Shown here: positions 8,882 through 16,827 of the stretch, piece by piece | Layout: every line of letters starts with the position of its first letter | How positions within the stretch are numbered: position 1 is the stretch's first letter | Assembly: GCF_004353845.1 (NCBI RefSeq) | Contig: NZ_CP037864.1 | Location: forward strand, 4,712,001 to 4,776,000 | Length of the DNA stretch: 64,000 nt | Source: Citrobacter arsenatis | Lineage (GTDB): Bacteria > Pseudomonadota > Gammaproteobacteria > Enterobacterales > Enterobacteriaceae | Reading direction: 5' to 3' | The notes under the pieces: model-generated | Told to the model about the DNA's origin: nothing | Databases searched by the model: none | What the model saw: only the letters and a program-made list of their open reading frames with translations | Translations under genes and position numbers: made by a program

Positions 8882-9317
8882 CCTAAACTCCTTATTATAT
8901 TGATAAGCAAAATGTCTATTGCTCCGCGGCGGCGACCTTAATTCACAAATCCAACGAATACAACAACCACGCGTCAAGAATGCGTAGTCACGCAAATTTG
9001 GCTTTTATGCATTTAATTTACGTAAAATAAAACCTAAGTTACGTAATTCAAAACCACCCGCACAGTAGAGCAACTTTCCAACAGGTGCTGACAATATACC
9101 CTACCCACCTCTCAAAACAACATCAATTTGATAACATTTAATTTACTTTTAACCTTATTTGCGAGCCGTGACACAGGCATGTTTCTTGATAACGAAATTT
9201 GATAAAATTCCGCTCTTTCATAACATTATTTCAGCCTTGAACAAGGCAGACTGTTTGCATAAAAATTCATCTGTATGCACAATAATGTTGTTTCTACCGC
9301 CATATTACGGGTGACTT
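8882..9317. other. mdh-argR divergent regulatory region (436 bp, no gene)
   Basis: AT-rich gap holding the divergent promoters of mdh and argR. The ArgR operators lie at its argR-proximal end (separate entry). In E. coli the mdh promoter answers to ArcA and CRP; I could not pick their sites here with confidence. Confidence 0.6.
9254..9289 (+). promoter_or_regulatory. Paired ARG boxes, ArgR operator for argR
   Basis: Two adjacent AT-rich imperfect palindromes, starting TTTGCATAAAAATTCATC and continuing with TGTATGCACAATAATGTT, resemble the 18-bp ARG box consensus. They lie 29-64 bases before the argR start, where E. coli ArgR represses its own promoter. Confidence 0.7.
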
Positions 9318-9788
9318 ATGCGAAGCTCGGCAAAACAAGAAGAATTAGTAAAGGCGTTTAAAGCGCTGCTTAAAGAAGAAAAGTTCAGCTCTCAGGGCGA
9401 AATCGTCCTCGCGTTGCAGGATCAGGGCTTTGATAATATCAATCAGTCCAAGGTTTCTCGCATGCTGACCAAGTTTGGCGCCGTGCGTACCCGCAATGCG
9501 AAAATGGAAATGGTGTACTGCCTGCCGGCAGAGTTAGGCGTACCGACAACCTCCAGTCCGCTGAAAAATCTGGTACTGGATATCGACTACAACGATGCGG
9601 TTGTGGTTATCCATACCAGCCCGGGCGCTGCTCAGTTGATTGCACGTCTGCTGGACTCATTGGGGAAAGCGGAAGGTATTCTGGGGACGATTGCCGGTGA
9701 CGATACCATCTTCACCACCCCAGCGAAGGGTTTTACGGTAAAAGATTTGTACGAAGCCATTCTGGAACTGTTCGAACAAGAGCTATAG
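9318..9788 (+). CDS. argR: Arginine repressor ArgR
   Basis: A hexameric repressor of arginine biosynthesis that binds DNA when loaded with L-arginine; it also acts in cer/Xer recombination. The 156 residues comprise an N-terminal winged helix (about 1-70, with NQSKVSRMLTKFGAVRTRN as recognition region) and a C-terminal arginine-binding, oligomerising domain with the GTIAGDDTIF motif. Length equals the E. coli protein. Confidence 0.97.
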   Translation: MRSSAKQEELVKAFKALLKEEKFSSQGEIVLALQDQGFDNINQSKVSRMLTKFGAVRTRNAKMEMVYCLPAELGVPTTSSPLKNLVLDIDYNDAVVVIHTSPGAAQLIARLLDSLGKAEGILGTIAGDDTIFTTPAKGFTVKDLYEAILELFEQEL

Positions 9789-10164
9789 TCTCTCCTCCCC
9801 GTCGCCTCGCGGCGGGGGAAAAACCTCTGTTTTCTCCTTCTCCCCTCCATTTTCCACTGTTATCCATTTAACAAATGGTGCTTTTAACCGTCAAAAGACA
9901 TTCGCGTGGTGAATATAAAGGTTTAAAAACGCACATTTTGCAAAATTACGTATCATCATGATTATATTGAATTTATTTTACAGATTATGTTTTCAACCCT
10001 CTTTTTAATTCCATTTGGTTATAAAAATCATATTTATTAACACTTAATACCCACAGAAACAATTAGCGTGGTATTAATTTATCGAGTGATTAGTGTATAC
10101 TTGATTTTGTGATGAGGGTCACGAAACGTAGACCCCAATAAAAGAATTCGACGAGGTAAATATC
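9789..10164. other. argR-yhcN intergenic region (376 bp, no gene)
   Basis: Starts with a GC-rich inverted repeat at 9797-9817 (CCCCGTCGC with GCGGCGGGG) that lacks a following T run, so it is only a possible argR terminator. The rest is very AT-rich and carries the yhcN promoter; TATACT at 10096-10101 is a candidate -10 with no good -35. Confidence 0.5.
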
Positions 10165-10431
10165 ATGAAAATCAAAACTACTATTGCAACCTTAAGCCTT
10201 CTTTCTGTTCTCTCTTTCGGCGCAAGCGCCGCGGTTACTCAGGTGAACTCACAAGAAGCACAGAACCTGCAATCCATGGGTAGCATCTCCGTGTCTCAGA
10301 TCGGTAGTTCACCAATGGACATGCGTCAGGCCATCGCCGCTAAAGCTGAAAAAGCGGGTGCCAGCAGCTATCGCGTCACCGAACTCCGTGAAGGCGCTCA
10401 CTGGCACGCAACTGCAGAACTCTACAAATAA
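10165..10431 (+). CDS. yhcN: Periplasmic stress protein YhcN (DUF1471)
   Basis: A short secreted protein of 88 residues: signal peptide MKIKTTIATLSLLSVLSFG with cleavage after ASA, then a single DUF1471 (YhcN/BhsA) domain ending EGAHWHATAELYK. Relatives in E. coli respond to acid, peroxide or biofilm conditions; the molecular role is not known. A strong ribosome binding site GACGAGG precedes the ATG, and a terminator follows. Confidence 0.93.
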   Translation: MKIKTTIATLSLLSVLSFGASAAVTQVNSQEAQNLQSMGSISVSQIGSSPMDMRQAIAAKAEKAGASSYRVTELREGAHWHATAELYK

Positions 10432-10458
10432 ACCCTCGTCGTCTAAGTCCGACGACTT

Positions 10459-10483
10459 GCCCCCGCCTGCCGGGGGCTTTTTT
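10459..10483 (+). terminator. Intrinsic terminator of yhcN
   Basis: GCCCCC pairs with GGGGGC around a short loop, followed by six Ts. It lies right against the 3' end of yhcO, which runs the other way. Confidence 0.85.
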
Positions 10484-10488
10484 ATGCC

Positions 10489-10767
10489 TTACGTTGAGTG
10501 ACGAACGTTAAAACGCAGCTGTCCTTCCAGCTCTTCTTCCGCTTCATCGAACAGTAAAATCAGCGCGCCGTATCGTCTACGCAGCTTGTCCGGTAAATGG
10601 ACAAATTCAATCTCCAGCGGCAACGGTAAAACCTCCCCGATAACCACCTCCCACAGAGAATCTAAATCAACCACCTTTTCCCGGGCGAGACCGAACGTGC
10701 GCGTAAACTCGCGATAGAAATCACCCTGGTCTTCTATCTCGTCAAAATCAAATGTATAGATGTTCAT
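10489..10767 (-). CDS. yhcO: Barstar-like protein YhcO
   Basis: The 92 residues match the barstar (RNase inhibitor) family, beginning MNIYTFDFDEIEDQGDFYRE and containing the acidic DLDSLWEVV helix that in barstar packs against the nuclease. No barnase-type RNase gene lies nearby, so the target is unknown. It sits convergent with yhcN and upstream-facing aaeB. Confidence 0.88.
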   Translation of the reverse strand: MNIYTFDFDEIEDQGDFYREFTRTFGLAREKVVDLDSLWEVVIGEVLPLPLEIEFVHLPDKLRRRYGALILLFDEAEEELEGQLRFNVRHST

Positions 10768-10853
10768 CTATAGCCACCATCCCGACGCCAGTCACTCTAC
10801 AGACCGCCAATATGCAGGGGTCTCTCGCATTTTCAGGTAAGTATAGCCATAAA

Positions 10854-10880
10854 AAAACCGACGCTTTTAGCGTCGGTTTT
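10854..10880 (-). terminator. Intrinsic terminator of aaeXAB
   Basis: An 11-bp stem, AAAACCGACGC with GCGTCGGTTTT, around TTTTA. It lies 7 bases beyond the aaeB stop on the minus strand and ends in Ts in that direction. Confidence 0.9.
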
Positions 10881-10886
10881 CAACTC

Positions 10887-12854
10887 TCAATTACTGACCA
10901 GCGCATGCTGGTATTTATGCAGCATCCCACTGAGCCGTTTTACCGGCTCGGTAACCTGCGGTGGCGCTTGCCAGATGATTAATTTCTCCTGGTAGATCTC
11001 AAGCTCCTCCAGCAACTGGCTAAAATAGCGTCGACGCTTGTCGTCGTTTCCTGCGGAAATCACGCGATCTGCAGTGCGACGAAGCTGGCGGTGGAATGCG
11101 GATAAATCCTCGTTCACTGGTACCGGCGCATCACGCAGGCGCTGATGTGCGATGATCATTGTCAGCGCCAGGCGAAACTTCGCCAGGTCGCCAGGAAATT
11201 TGTTCATCAGCAAAAACAGCTGCTGATAAAGCGCCGGGAGGTGGTTTTCTTTACGACGTATCACGTTGGTAGTCATCGCTGAAACCGCCGCCGAGACAAA
11301 CTGGTTGAGCAACACACGACCCGTCCTGTCACGAGAGTTATCGCGCACCAACATAATGACGATAAATGCCAGCACGCAGCCAACAATCTGCCCCAGCGCA
11401 CTGTCAAGAAACTGGCTAAAGTGGAAGGTCATTGGGTTATCCAGCACGATGATATTGATGGTACTGGCCAGCGCCCCCATCGATCCCAACCGTCGTTTCT
11501 GTACCTCAATCCCCAGAAAGAACCCCAGCACCGCCAGGCTCAGGCACAGTAACAACATACTTTGCTGCGTATTGGGGATGATCACCAGGAAATAGAGCGC
11601 CCCCAGCGGTAACGCCGCCAACGTACCGTAAATAAAGTCTATCGCCACCATACGAGGGTTGGGCAAACGCATTGCCAGCGAGGTAACAACCGCAATCATC
11701 ACCATTGCACCACTGCCGGAGGTCCAGCCGGTCCACAGCCAGAATAAGGTTCCCAGCACACAGGAAAGCGTGGTGCGCCAGAAGTTGACCATCGCATGAT
11801 GGCGCTCGGCAGACTCCACTTTCACCACCGGTTCGCCTTGCAGGATCTCTTCTTCCGTAGCGCTAATCTTGGTATTACTCACCACACCGCGTTTGAGCAG
11901 CAGGTAGCGCGTTGCGGCCCCCGCCCAGCTGTATATCGTGACCGGCGTTTCGCGCTCGCCGGTCCAGACAATCACCCGACGCATCCGCTTCAGCTGTTTA
12001 TGGACATCCTGCACCGTTTCAACCGGCGTATCGAACAACTCGCGGAAGGTGTCGGTAATCAGTTCCGGTCGGGTGTTCTGAATAAGATAGGTTTCGCAGG
12101 ACTGGGTGATGAGCGTAAGCGACAATGTGTTCAATGCTTTGAGTCTGCGGTTAGCGCGCACCCAGCGTGAGGACTCCATGTTCAGGTTACTGCGCATACC
12201 TTCCAACGCCGCCGTACGCCGGACTAAATCGCCCCAGGCTTTGTCCACTTCCTCACTGTCGCCATGCTTAATGCACAGTTGCATAAGCTGATACTGCGCC
12301 ACCAGCAGACTGTCCAGTTCGACATCAATCTCCTGTTTCACCGAACGGGGCGAAAAGAGCAGATCGGCCACAATGGCGCAGACAATCCCCATCACAATTT
12401 CACTACAACGTTCGAGCGCAAATTGTGGTGTCAGCAGCGGTTCAGCCTGGATGGTAATGACGATGATCAGCGCCGTATAGCCCGAAAGCCCCCATGCGTA
12501 GGAGTTTTCGATCTTCACTAACGACGAGATCCAGGTACAAAAACCGGCCCAGATACAACACACCAGGATCATCAATAACGGAGCGCGGATCATGCTGATA
12601 ATAATGATCAGTGCGGCAATACAGCCGATGAATGTCCCGACAATACGCAGCATACCGCGATAGCGGATAGCACCAGAATAAGGTTCTCCGCCGGCGGCAA
12701 AGGCTGGGCCTGCCGCTACAATGGCGGCGGTCAGCACCGCCCAGCGCGGCGTCTCAAGTTGGAAGTGAAAGCCAACGAACAGCGCCAGTACAATCGCGCA
12801 CGCCAGTTTTACCGCAAAGCGGATATGCTGGTTGGCAATGGAGAAAATACCCAT
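10887..12854 (-). CDS. aaeB: p-Hydroxybenzoic acid efflux pump subunit AaeB
   Basis: Inner-membrane pump of the FUSC family that with AaeA exports aromatic carboxylates. The 655 residues, as in E. coli, show two blocks of about five to six membrane helices (roughly 12-165 and 365-510), each followed by a large cytoplasmic domain. The N-terminus MGIFSIANQHIRFAVKLA opens the first block. It starts 5 bases after the aaeA stop. Confidence 0.95.
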   Translation of the reverse strand: MGIFSIANQHIRFAVKLACAIVLALFVGFHFQLETPRWAVLTAAIVAAGPAFAAGGEPYSGAIRYRGMLRIVGTFIGCIAALIIIISMIRAPLLMILVCCIWAGFCTWISSLVKIENSYAWGLSGYTALIIVITIQAEPLLTPQFALERCSEIVMGIVCAIVADLLFSPRSVKQEIDVELDSLLVAQYQLMQLCIKHGDSEEVDKAWGDLVRRTAALEGMRSNLNMESSRWVRANRRLKALNTLSLTLITQSCETYLIQNTRPELITDTFRELFDTPVETVQDVHKQLKRMRRVIVWTGERETPVTIYSWAGAATRYLLLKRGVVSNTKISATEEEILQGEPVVKVESAERHHAMVNFWRTTLSCVLGTLFWLWTGWTSGSGAMVMIAVVTSLAMRLPNPRMVAIDFIYGTLAALPLGALYFLVIIPNTQQSMLLLCLSLAVLGFFLGIEVQKRRLGSMGALASTINIIVLDNPMTFHFSQFLDSALGQIVGCVLAFIVIMLVRDNSRDRTGRVLLNQFVSAAVSAMTTNVIRRKENHLPALYQQLFLLMNKFPGDLAKFRLALTMIIAHQRLRDAPVPVNEDLSAFHRQLRRTADRVISAGNDDKRRRYFSQLLEELEIYQEKLIIWQAPPQVTEPVKRLSGMLHKYQHALVSN

Positions 12855-12859
12855 CGCGA

Positions 12860-13792
12860 TTAACCAAACTCGCGCAGGCGGTGCGCCATTTTACGGAAGA
12901 AGGATTCCTGGCTTGCATCGCGATCCTGCTTGCCGGTAATGACGACAGTCGCCGTAGTCCCGGCAGGCCACAGGGTTCCCTGCTGCTCATCAAGACGAAT
13001 TCGCACCGGCACACGCTGTGCCAGACGCACCCACTCAAGATTGGAATCAATGGTCGCCATACCCTTTGCGTCTCGCGTACTGCTGGCATTTGTTACGCCA
13101 GCCGCCACGCTATCGACAGTGCCCTTCAGCACATTATTACTGCCAAGCGGCGTAATCTCAGCGCGATACCCAGGTCGAACGCCTTCCAGTTTGGTCTCTT
13201 CCATATAGGCCAGCACATAGAAAGAATGCTGTTTTACTAACGCCACCGCCGTGGAGCCACGGGTAATAAATTCGCCGCTATAGACGTTCAGGTTAGTCAC
13301 CCAGCCATCTGCTGGCGCGCGAATGACGGTACGTTCCAGATCTAATTTTGCCAGGTCGCGAGTCGCCTGCGCCTTCGCAAGCTGGTGTAATACGGTTTGC
13401 AAAACGTTGTTTGATTGGTCTATCTCTTCGCGAGACATGGCCTGCACGCCCAGTCGATTACGACGACCGGCCTCCTGGCGTTTTTCTTGCGCCAGAACCT
13501 GGTAATAAGAAACGTCAGCTTCAGCCTGCTCGAGGGCTTTTTTATAGCGTGGCTGATCGATGGTGAACAGGATCTGATCCTTTTTCACCAGTTGGTTATC
13601 ATGGATGTTAACGTTGGTAATAAGACCCGCCACGTCAGGTGCAATGGCGACGACATCGGCGCTGAATCGGGCGTCACGCGTCCACGGCGATTCGGTGTAG
13701 AACACCCATGCGCGGAAAATAGCGATGAAGGCCAGAATGACCAGTACGAGAGTCATGGCCGTACGGGAGATTTTTCTTGTTAGTGTTTTCAC
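12860..13792 (-). CDS. aaeA: p-Hydroxybenzoic acid efflux pump subunit AaeA
   Basis: A membrane-fusion (HlyD-type) protein linking AaeB to the cell surface. The 310 residues begin with one membrane anchor (about 12-30), then a biotinyl-lipoyl-like domain starting VAIAPDVAGLITNV, a helical hairpin around residues 80-150, and the second lipoyl half with RAPADGWVTNLNVYSGEFI. Second gene of aaeXAB. Confidence 0.95.
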   Translation of the reverse strand: MKTLTRKISRTAMTLVLVILAFIAIFRAWVFYTESPWTRDARFSADVVAIAPDVAGLITNVNIHDNQLVKKDQILFTIDQPRYKKALEQAEADVSYYQVLAQEKRQEAGRRNRLGVQAMSREEIDQSNNVLQTVLHQLAKAQATRDLAKLDLERTVIRAPADGWVTNLNVYSGEFITRGSTAVALVKQHSFYVLAYMEETKLEGVRPGYRAEITPLGSNNVLKGTVDSVAAGVTNASSTRDAKGMATIDSNLEWVRLAQRVPVRIRLDEQQGTLWPAGTTATVVITGKQDRDASQESFFRKMAHRLREFG

Positions 13793-13799
13793 TTCAACC

Positions 13800-14003
13800 T
13801 CAAACGAACAGGCGCGTTATTAAATAGAACAGACAGCAATACAGCGCAGTGTTAAACAGAGCCGGATGCCAGACAAAATCATAGATGCCAGTCGGAACCA
13901 GTACCCGGCGCACCAGCCAGAAAATCGCCAGTGACAAAAGTAATTCGAAAAAAATCGGTGGGAAGGACAGACCAAACACCACGATAACGGGAAACAGACT
14001 CAT
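13800..14003 (-). CDS. aaeX: Small membrane protein AaeX (DUF1656)
   Basis: A 67-residue protein with two membrane helices, starting MSLFPVIVVFGLSFPPIFF and ending ITRLFV. It is the first gene of the aaeXAB operon; its role is not established. Divergent from the regulator aaeR, with 184 bases between that should hold the AaeR-controlled promoter. Confidence 0.92.
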   Translation of the reverse strand: MSLFPVIVVFGLSFPPIFFELLLSLAIFWLVRRVLVPTGIYDFVWHPALFNTALYCCLFYLITRLFV

Positions 14004-14187
14004 GTTGACCTTGGTAGCTTAAGAGAGTGCAGATGGTAGATTTTCTAGCATATGTCACCGCAGAGAAGGGCAAGGATGAGCCAGGCGAGAGCGACATAGC
14101 TGTTATTTGAATAATAATATATTAACGTAACTGTTATGCTGTTATCTATATTATGTGATCTAAATCACTTTTAAGCCAGAGTGAACA

Positions 14188-15120
14188 ATGGAACGATTAA
14201 AACGTATGTCGGTGTTCGCCAAAGTTGTCGAACTGGGCTCCTTCACCGCCGCAGCAAGACAGCTACAAATGAGCGTTTCATCGATAAGCCAGACGGTCTC
14301 TAAACTGGAAGATGAGCTGCAGGTCAAGCTGCTAAACCGCAGTACACGCAGCATTGGGCTAACTGAAGCCGGTAAAATTTATTATCAGGGCTGCCGCCGG
14401 ATGCTGCACGAAGCACAGGATGTTCATGAGCAGCTTTATGCTTTTAACAACACGCCTATCGGCACCCTGCGCATTGGCTGTTCTTCAACCATGGCACAAA
14501 ATGTCCTCGCGGGATTGACCGCCACGATGCTGAAAGAGTATCCGGGATTGACGGTAAATCTGGTCACAGGCATCCCTGCTCCGGATTTAATTGCCGATGG
14601 TCTGGACGTGGTTATTCGCGTCGGCGCGTTGCAGGACTCCAGCCTGTTTTCACGTCGCCTTGGAGCCATGCCGATGGTGGTCTGCGCCGCTAAAAGCTAT
14701 CTCGCGCAATTTGGCGTTCCGGAGAAACCCGCCGATCTCAGCAACCACTCGTGGCTGGAATACAGCGTGCGCCCGGATAATGAGTTCGAGCTTATCGCCC
14801 CGGAGGGGATCTCTACCCGCCTGATCCCTGAAGGACGCTTCGTGACTAACGATCCGATGACGCTGGTGCGCTGGCTGGCCGCTGGCGCGGGCATTGCCTA
14901 TGTACCGCTGATGTGGGTGATCAATGAGATCAATCGTGGCGAAGTGGAGATCCTACTCCCTCGATATCAGTCGGATCCGCGTCCGGTCTATGCGCTGTAT
15001 ACCGAAAAAGACAAACTACCGCTCAAAGTTCAGGTGGTGATTAACTATCTGACAGACTATTTTGTCGATGTAGGGCAGTTGTTTCAGGGGATGTATGGTC
15101 GGGGGAAAGAGAAGGGATAA
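14188..15120 (+). CDS. aaeR: LysR-family regulator AaeR of aromatic acid efflux
   Basis: Activates aaeXAB in response to p-hydroxybenzoate and related acids. The 310 residues have an N-terminal winged helix (about 1-60) with GSFTAAARQLQMSVSSISQT as the helix-turn-helix, then the periplasmic-binding-like effector domain. Transcribed away from aaeX, the usual layout for a LysR regulator and its target. A BIME follows the stop. Confidence 0.94.
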   Translation: MERLKRMSVFAKVVELGSFTAAARQLQMSVSSISQTVSKLEDELQVKLLNRSTRSIGLTEAGKIYYQGCRRMLHEAQDVHEQLYAFNNTPIGTLRIGCSSTMAQNVLAGLTATMLKEYPGLTVNLVTGIPAPDLIADGLDVVIRVGALQDSSLFSRRLGAMPMVVCAAKSYLAQFGVPEKPADLSNHSWLEYSVRPDNEFELIAPEGISTRLIPEGRFVTNDPMTLVRWLAAGAGIAYVPLMWVINEINRGEVEILLPRYQSDPRPVYALYTEKDKLPLKVQVVINYLTDYFVDVGQLFQGMYGRGKEKG

Positions 15121-15122
15121 AT

Positions 15123-15211
15123 TGCCCGATGGCGCTACGCTTATCGGGCCTACAGCCAGTACTCGATTTGTAGGCCGGATAAGATGCAGTTCACTGCACC
15201 GCCATCCGGCA
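15123..15211. repeat. BIME (paired REP elements) between aaeR and tldD
   Basis: Two inverted REP units: one with TGCCCGATGGCGCTACGC and CGGGCCTAC, the other with GTAGGCCGGATAAG and GCCATCCGGCA. They fill the gap between the converging genes and can form stable hairpins. Confidence 0.85.
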
Positions 15212-15218
15212 CTGACAT

Positions 15219-16664
15219 TTACGCCGTGCCGCCCACGGTCAGGTTATCTACCTTCAGCGTCGGCTGGCCCACGCCCACCGGCAGACTCTGCCCTTCTTTA
15301 CCGCAAACGCCAACCCCGTTATCCAGTTTCAGGTCGTTACCCACCATCGAAATCTGCTGCATCGCTTCGATACCGGAGCCAATCAGCGTCGCGCCTTTTA
15401 CCGGTTTGGTCACTTTACCGTTTTCAATCAGATACGCTTCGGACGTTGAGAATACAAATTTCCCGGAAGTGATATCCACCTGGCCGCCACCGAAGTTAGG
15501 CGCATAAATACCGTATTCAACGGATTCGATGATTTCCTGCGGCGTGGATTTCCCCGGCAGCATATAGGTATTGGTCATACGCGGCATCGGCAGATGCGCG
15601 TAAGATTCACGACGACCGTTACCCGTTGGCGCTACGCCCATCAGGCGCGCATTTAGTTTGTCCTGCATGTAACCTTTCAGAATACCGTTTTCGATCAGCA
15701 CGTTGTACTGACCCGGCGTACCTTCGTCATCGATAGCCACGGAACCACGGCGATCCGCCATTGTGCCATCGTCCACAACGGTACACAGTTCTGACGCGAC
15801 CAGTTCACCCATGTGGCCGCTGAAGACCGAAGTCCCACGGCGGTTAAAGTCACCTTCCAGACCATGACCGACCGCTTCATGCAGCAAAACGCCAGGCCAG
15901 CCAGCGCCAAGTACCACCGGCAACGTTCCAGCTGGCGCTGCTACCGCGGACAGATTGACCAACGCCATGCGTACGGCTTCTTTCGCCCATGCGTCAGCAC
16001 GGACTTCACCATCGAGGTCGCCAAGGAAATAGTCATAGCCAAAACGACCGCCGCCACCGCTGGCACCACGCTCACGCTTACCGTCCTCTTCGACCTGGAC
16101 GCTTACGGACAAACGTACCAGCGGGCGGACGTCAGCGGCCAGCGTACCGTCGGTCGCTGCCACCAGGATCAGTTCATAAACACCGGTCAGGCTGGCGGTC
16201 ACTTCCTGAACGCGCTTGTCGGCGGCACGCGCGACGCTGTCTACGCGGCGCAGGATATCCAGTTTCTCTTCACGGCTCATGCTCTGTAACGGATCAACCG
16301 AGGTGTAAAGCGCCTGATGCTCTACCGCTCCCAGCGTTTTTACTTTGCCGTCACCATTGTCACGCACGATAGTACGGGCGGCATGAGCACTTTGTTCCAG
16401 CGCCAGCAGGCTAATCTGGTCTGCATAGGCAAACCCTGTTTTTTCGCCGCTGATGGCGCGCACGCCAACGCCCTGATCGATATTGTAAGAACCATCTTTA
16501 ATGATGCGGTCTTCTAAAACCCAGGATTCGTGATAGCTCGACTGAAAATAGAGATCGCCGTAATCAAGACGGCGTTCGGCCAGTTGGCCCAGGATGGCAA
16601 ACAGATCCTGATGTTTCAGGCCATTTGCCGCTAGCAATTGTTCACTTACCAGGTTCAGACTCAT
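15219..16664 (-). CDS. tldD: Metalloprotease TldD
   Basis: TldD pairs with TldE (PmbA) in a cytoplasmic zinc protease that degrades unfolded peptides, matures microcin B17 and removes CcdA antitoxin. From MSLNLVSEQLL it has 481 residues. The metal site HEAVGHGLEGD lies in the middle of the chain, and the Gly-rich GGGQVDITSGKFVFS is typical of the family. An in-frame ATG five codons upstream has no better ribosome binding site. tldE is not in this window. Confidence 0.95.
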   Translation of the reverse strand: MSLNLVSEQLLAANGLKHQDLFAILGQLAERRLDYGDLYFQSSYHESWVLEDRIIKDGSYNIDQGVGVRAISGEKTGFAYADQISLLALEQSAHAARTIVRDNGDGKVKTLGAVEHQALYTSVDPLQSMSREEKLDILRRVDSVARAADKRVQEVTASLTGVYELILVAATDGTLAADVRPLVRLSVSVQVEEDGKRERGASGGGGRFGYDYFLGDLDGEVRADAWAKEAVRMALVNLSAVAAPAGTLPVVLGAGWPGVLLHEAVGHGLEGDFNRRGTSVFSGHMGELVASELCTVVDDGTMADRRGSVAIDDEGTPGQYNVLIENGILKGYMQDKLNARLMGVAPTGNGRRESYAHLPMPRMTNTYMLPGKSTPQEIIESVEYGIYAPNFGGGQVDITSGKFVFSTSEAYLIENGKVTKPVKGATLIGSGIEAMQQISMVGNDLKLDNGVGVCGKEGQSLPVGVGQPTLKVDNLTVGGTA

Positions 16665-16689
16665 CGTTTTGGTACTCATTAGTTTCTGT

Positions 16690-16770
16690 TGTAGGCCTGA
16701 TAAGACGCGCCAGCGTCGCCATCAGGCACTTCAATGCCGGATGGCGGCGTGAGCGCCTTATCCGGTATAC
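16690..16770. repeat. BIME between tldD and yhdP
   Basis: Inverted REP units GTAGGCCTGATAAGACGCGC...GCCATCAGGCA and TGCCGGATGGCGGCG...CGCCTTATCCGG. Both flanking genes run right to left, so this hairpin lies within or between their transcripts. Confidence 0.85.
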
Positions 16771-16827
16771 GGACTGCGGTAGAAGATCGCTGTACTGAGA
16801 TTGGGGCAATTACTCGCCCCCGTCAAA

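Noticed and set aside
9797..9817. GC-rich hairpin after argR as a terminator
   Set aside because: A good stem, but it is followed by A-rich rather than T-rich sequence on the plus strand; mentioned only as a possibility.
10489..10767. YhcO as immunity part of a toxin-antitoxin pair
   Set aside because: It is barstar-like, but no barnase-type or other small RNase gene lies next to it.
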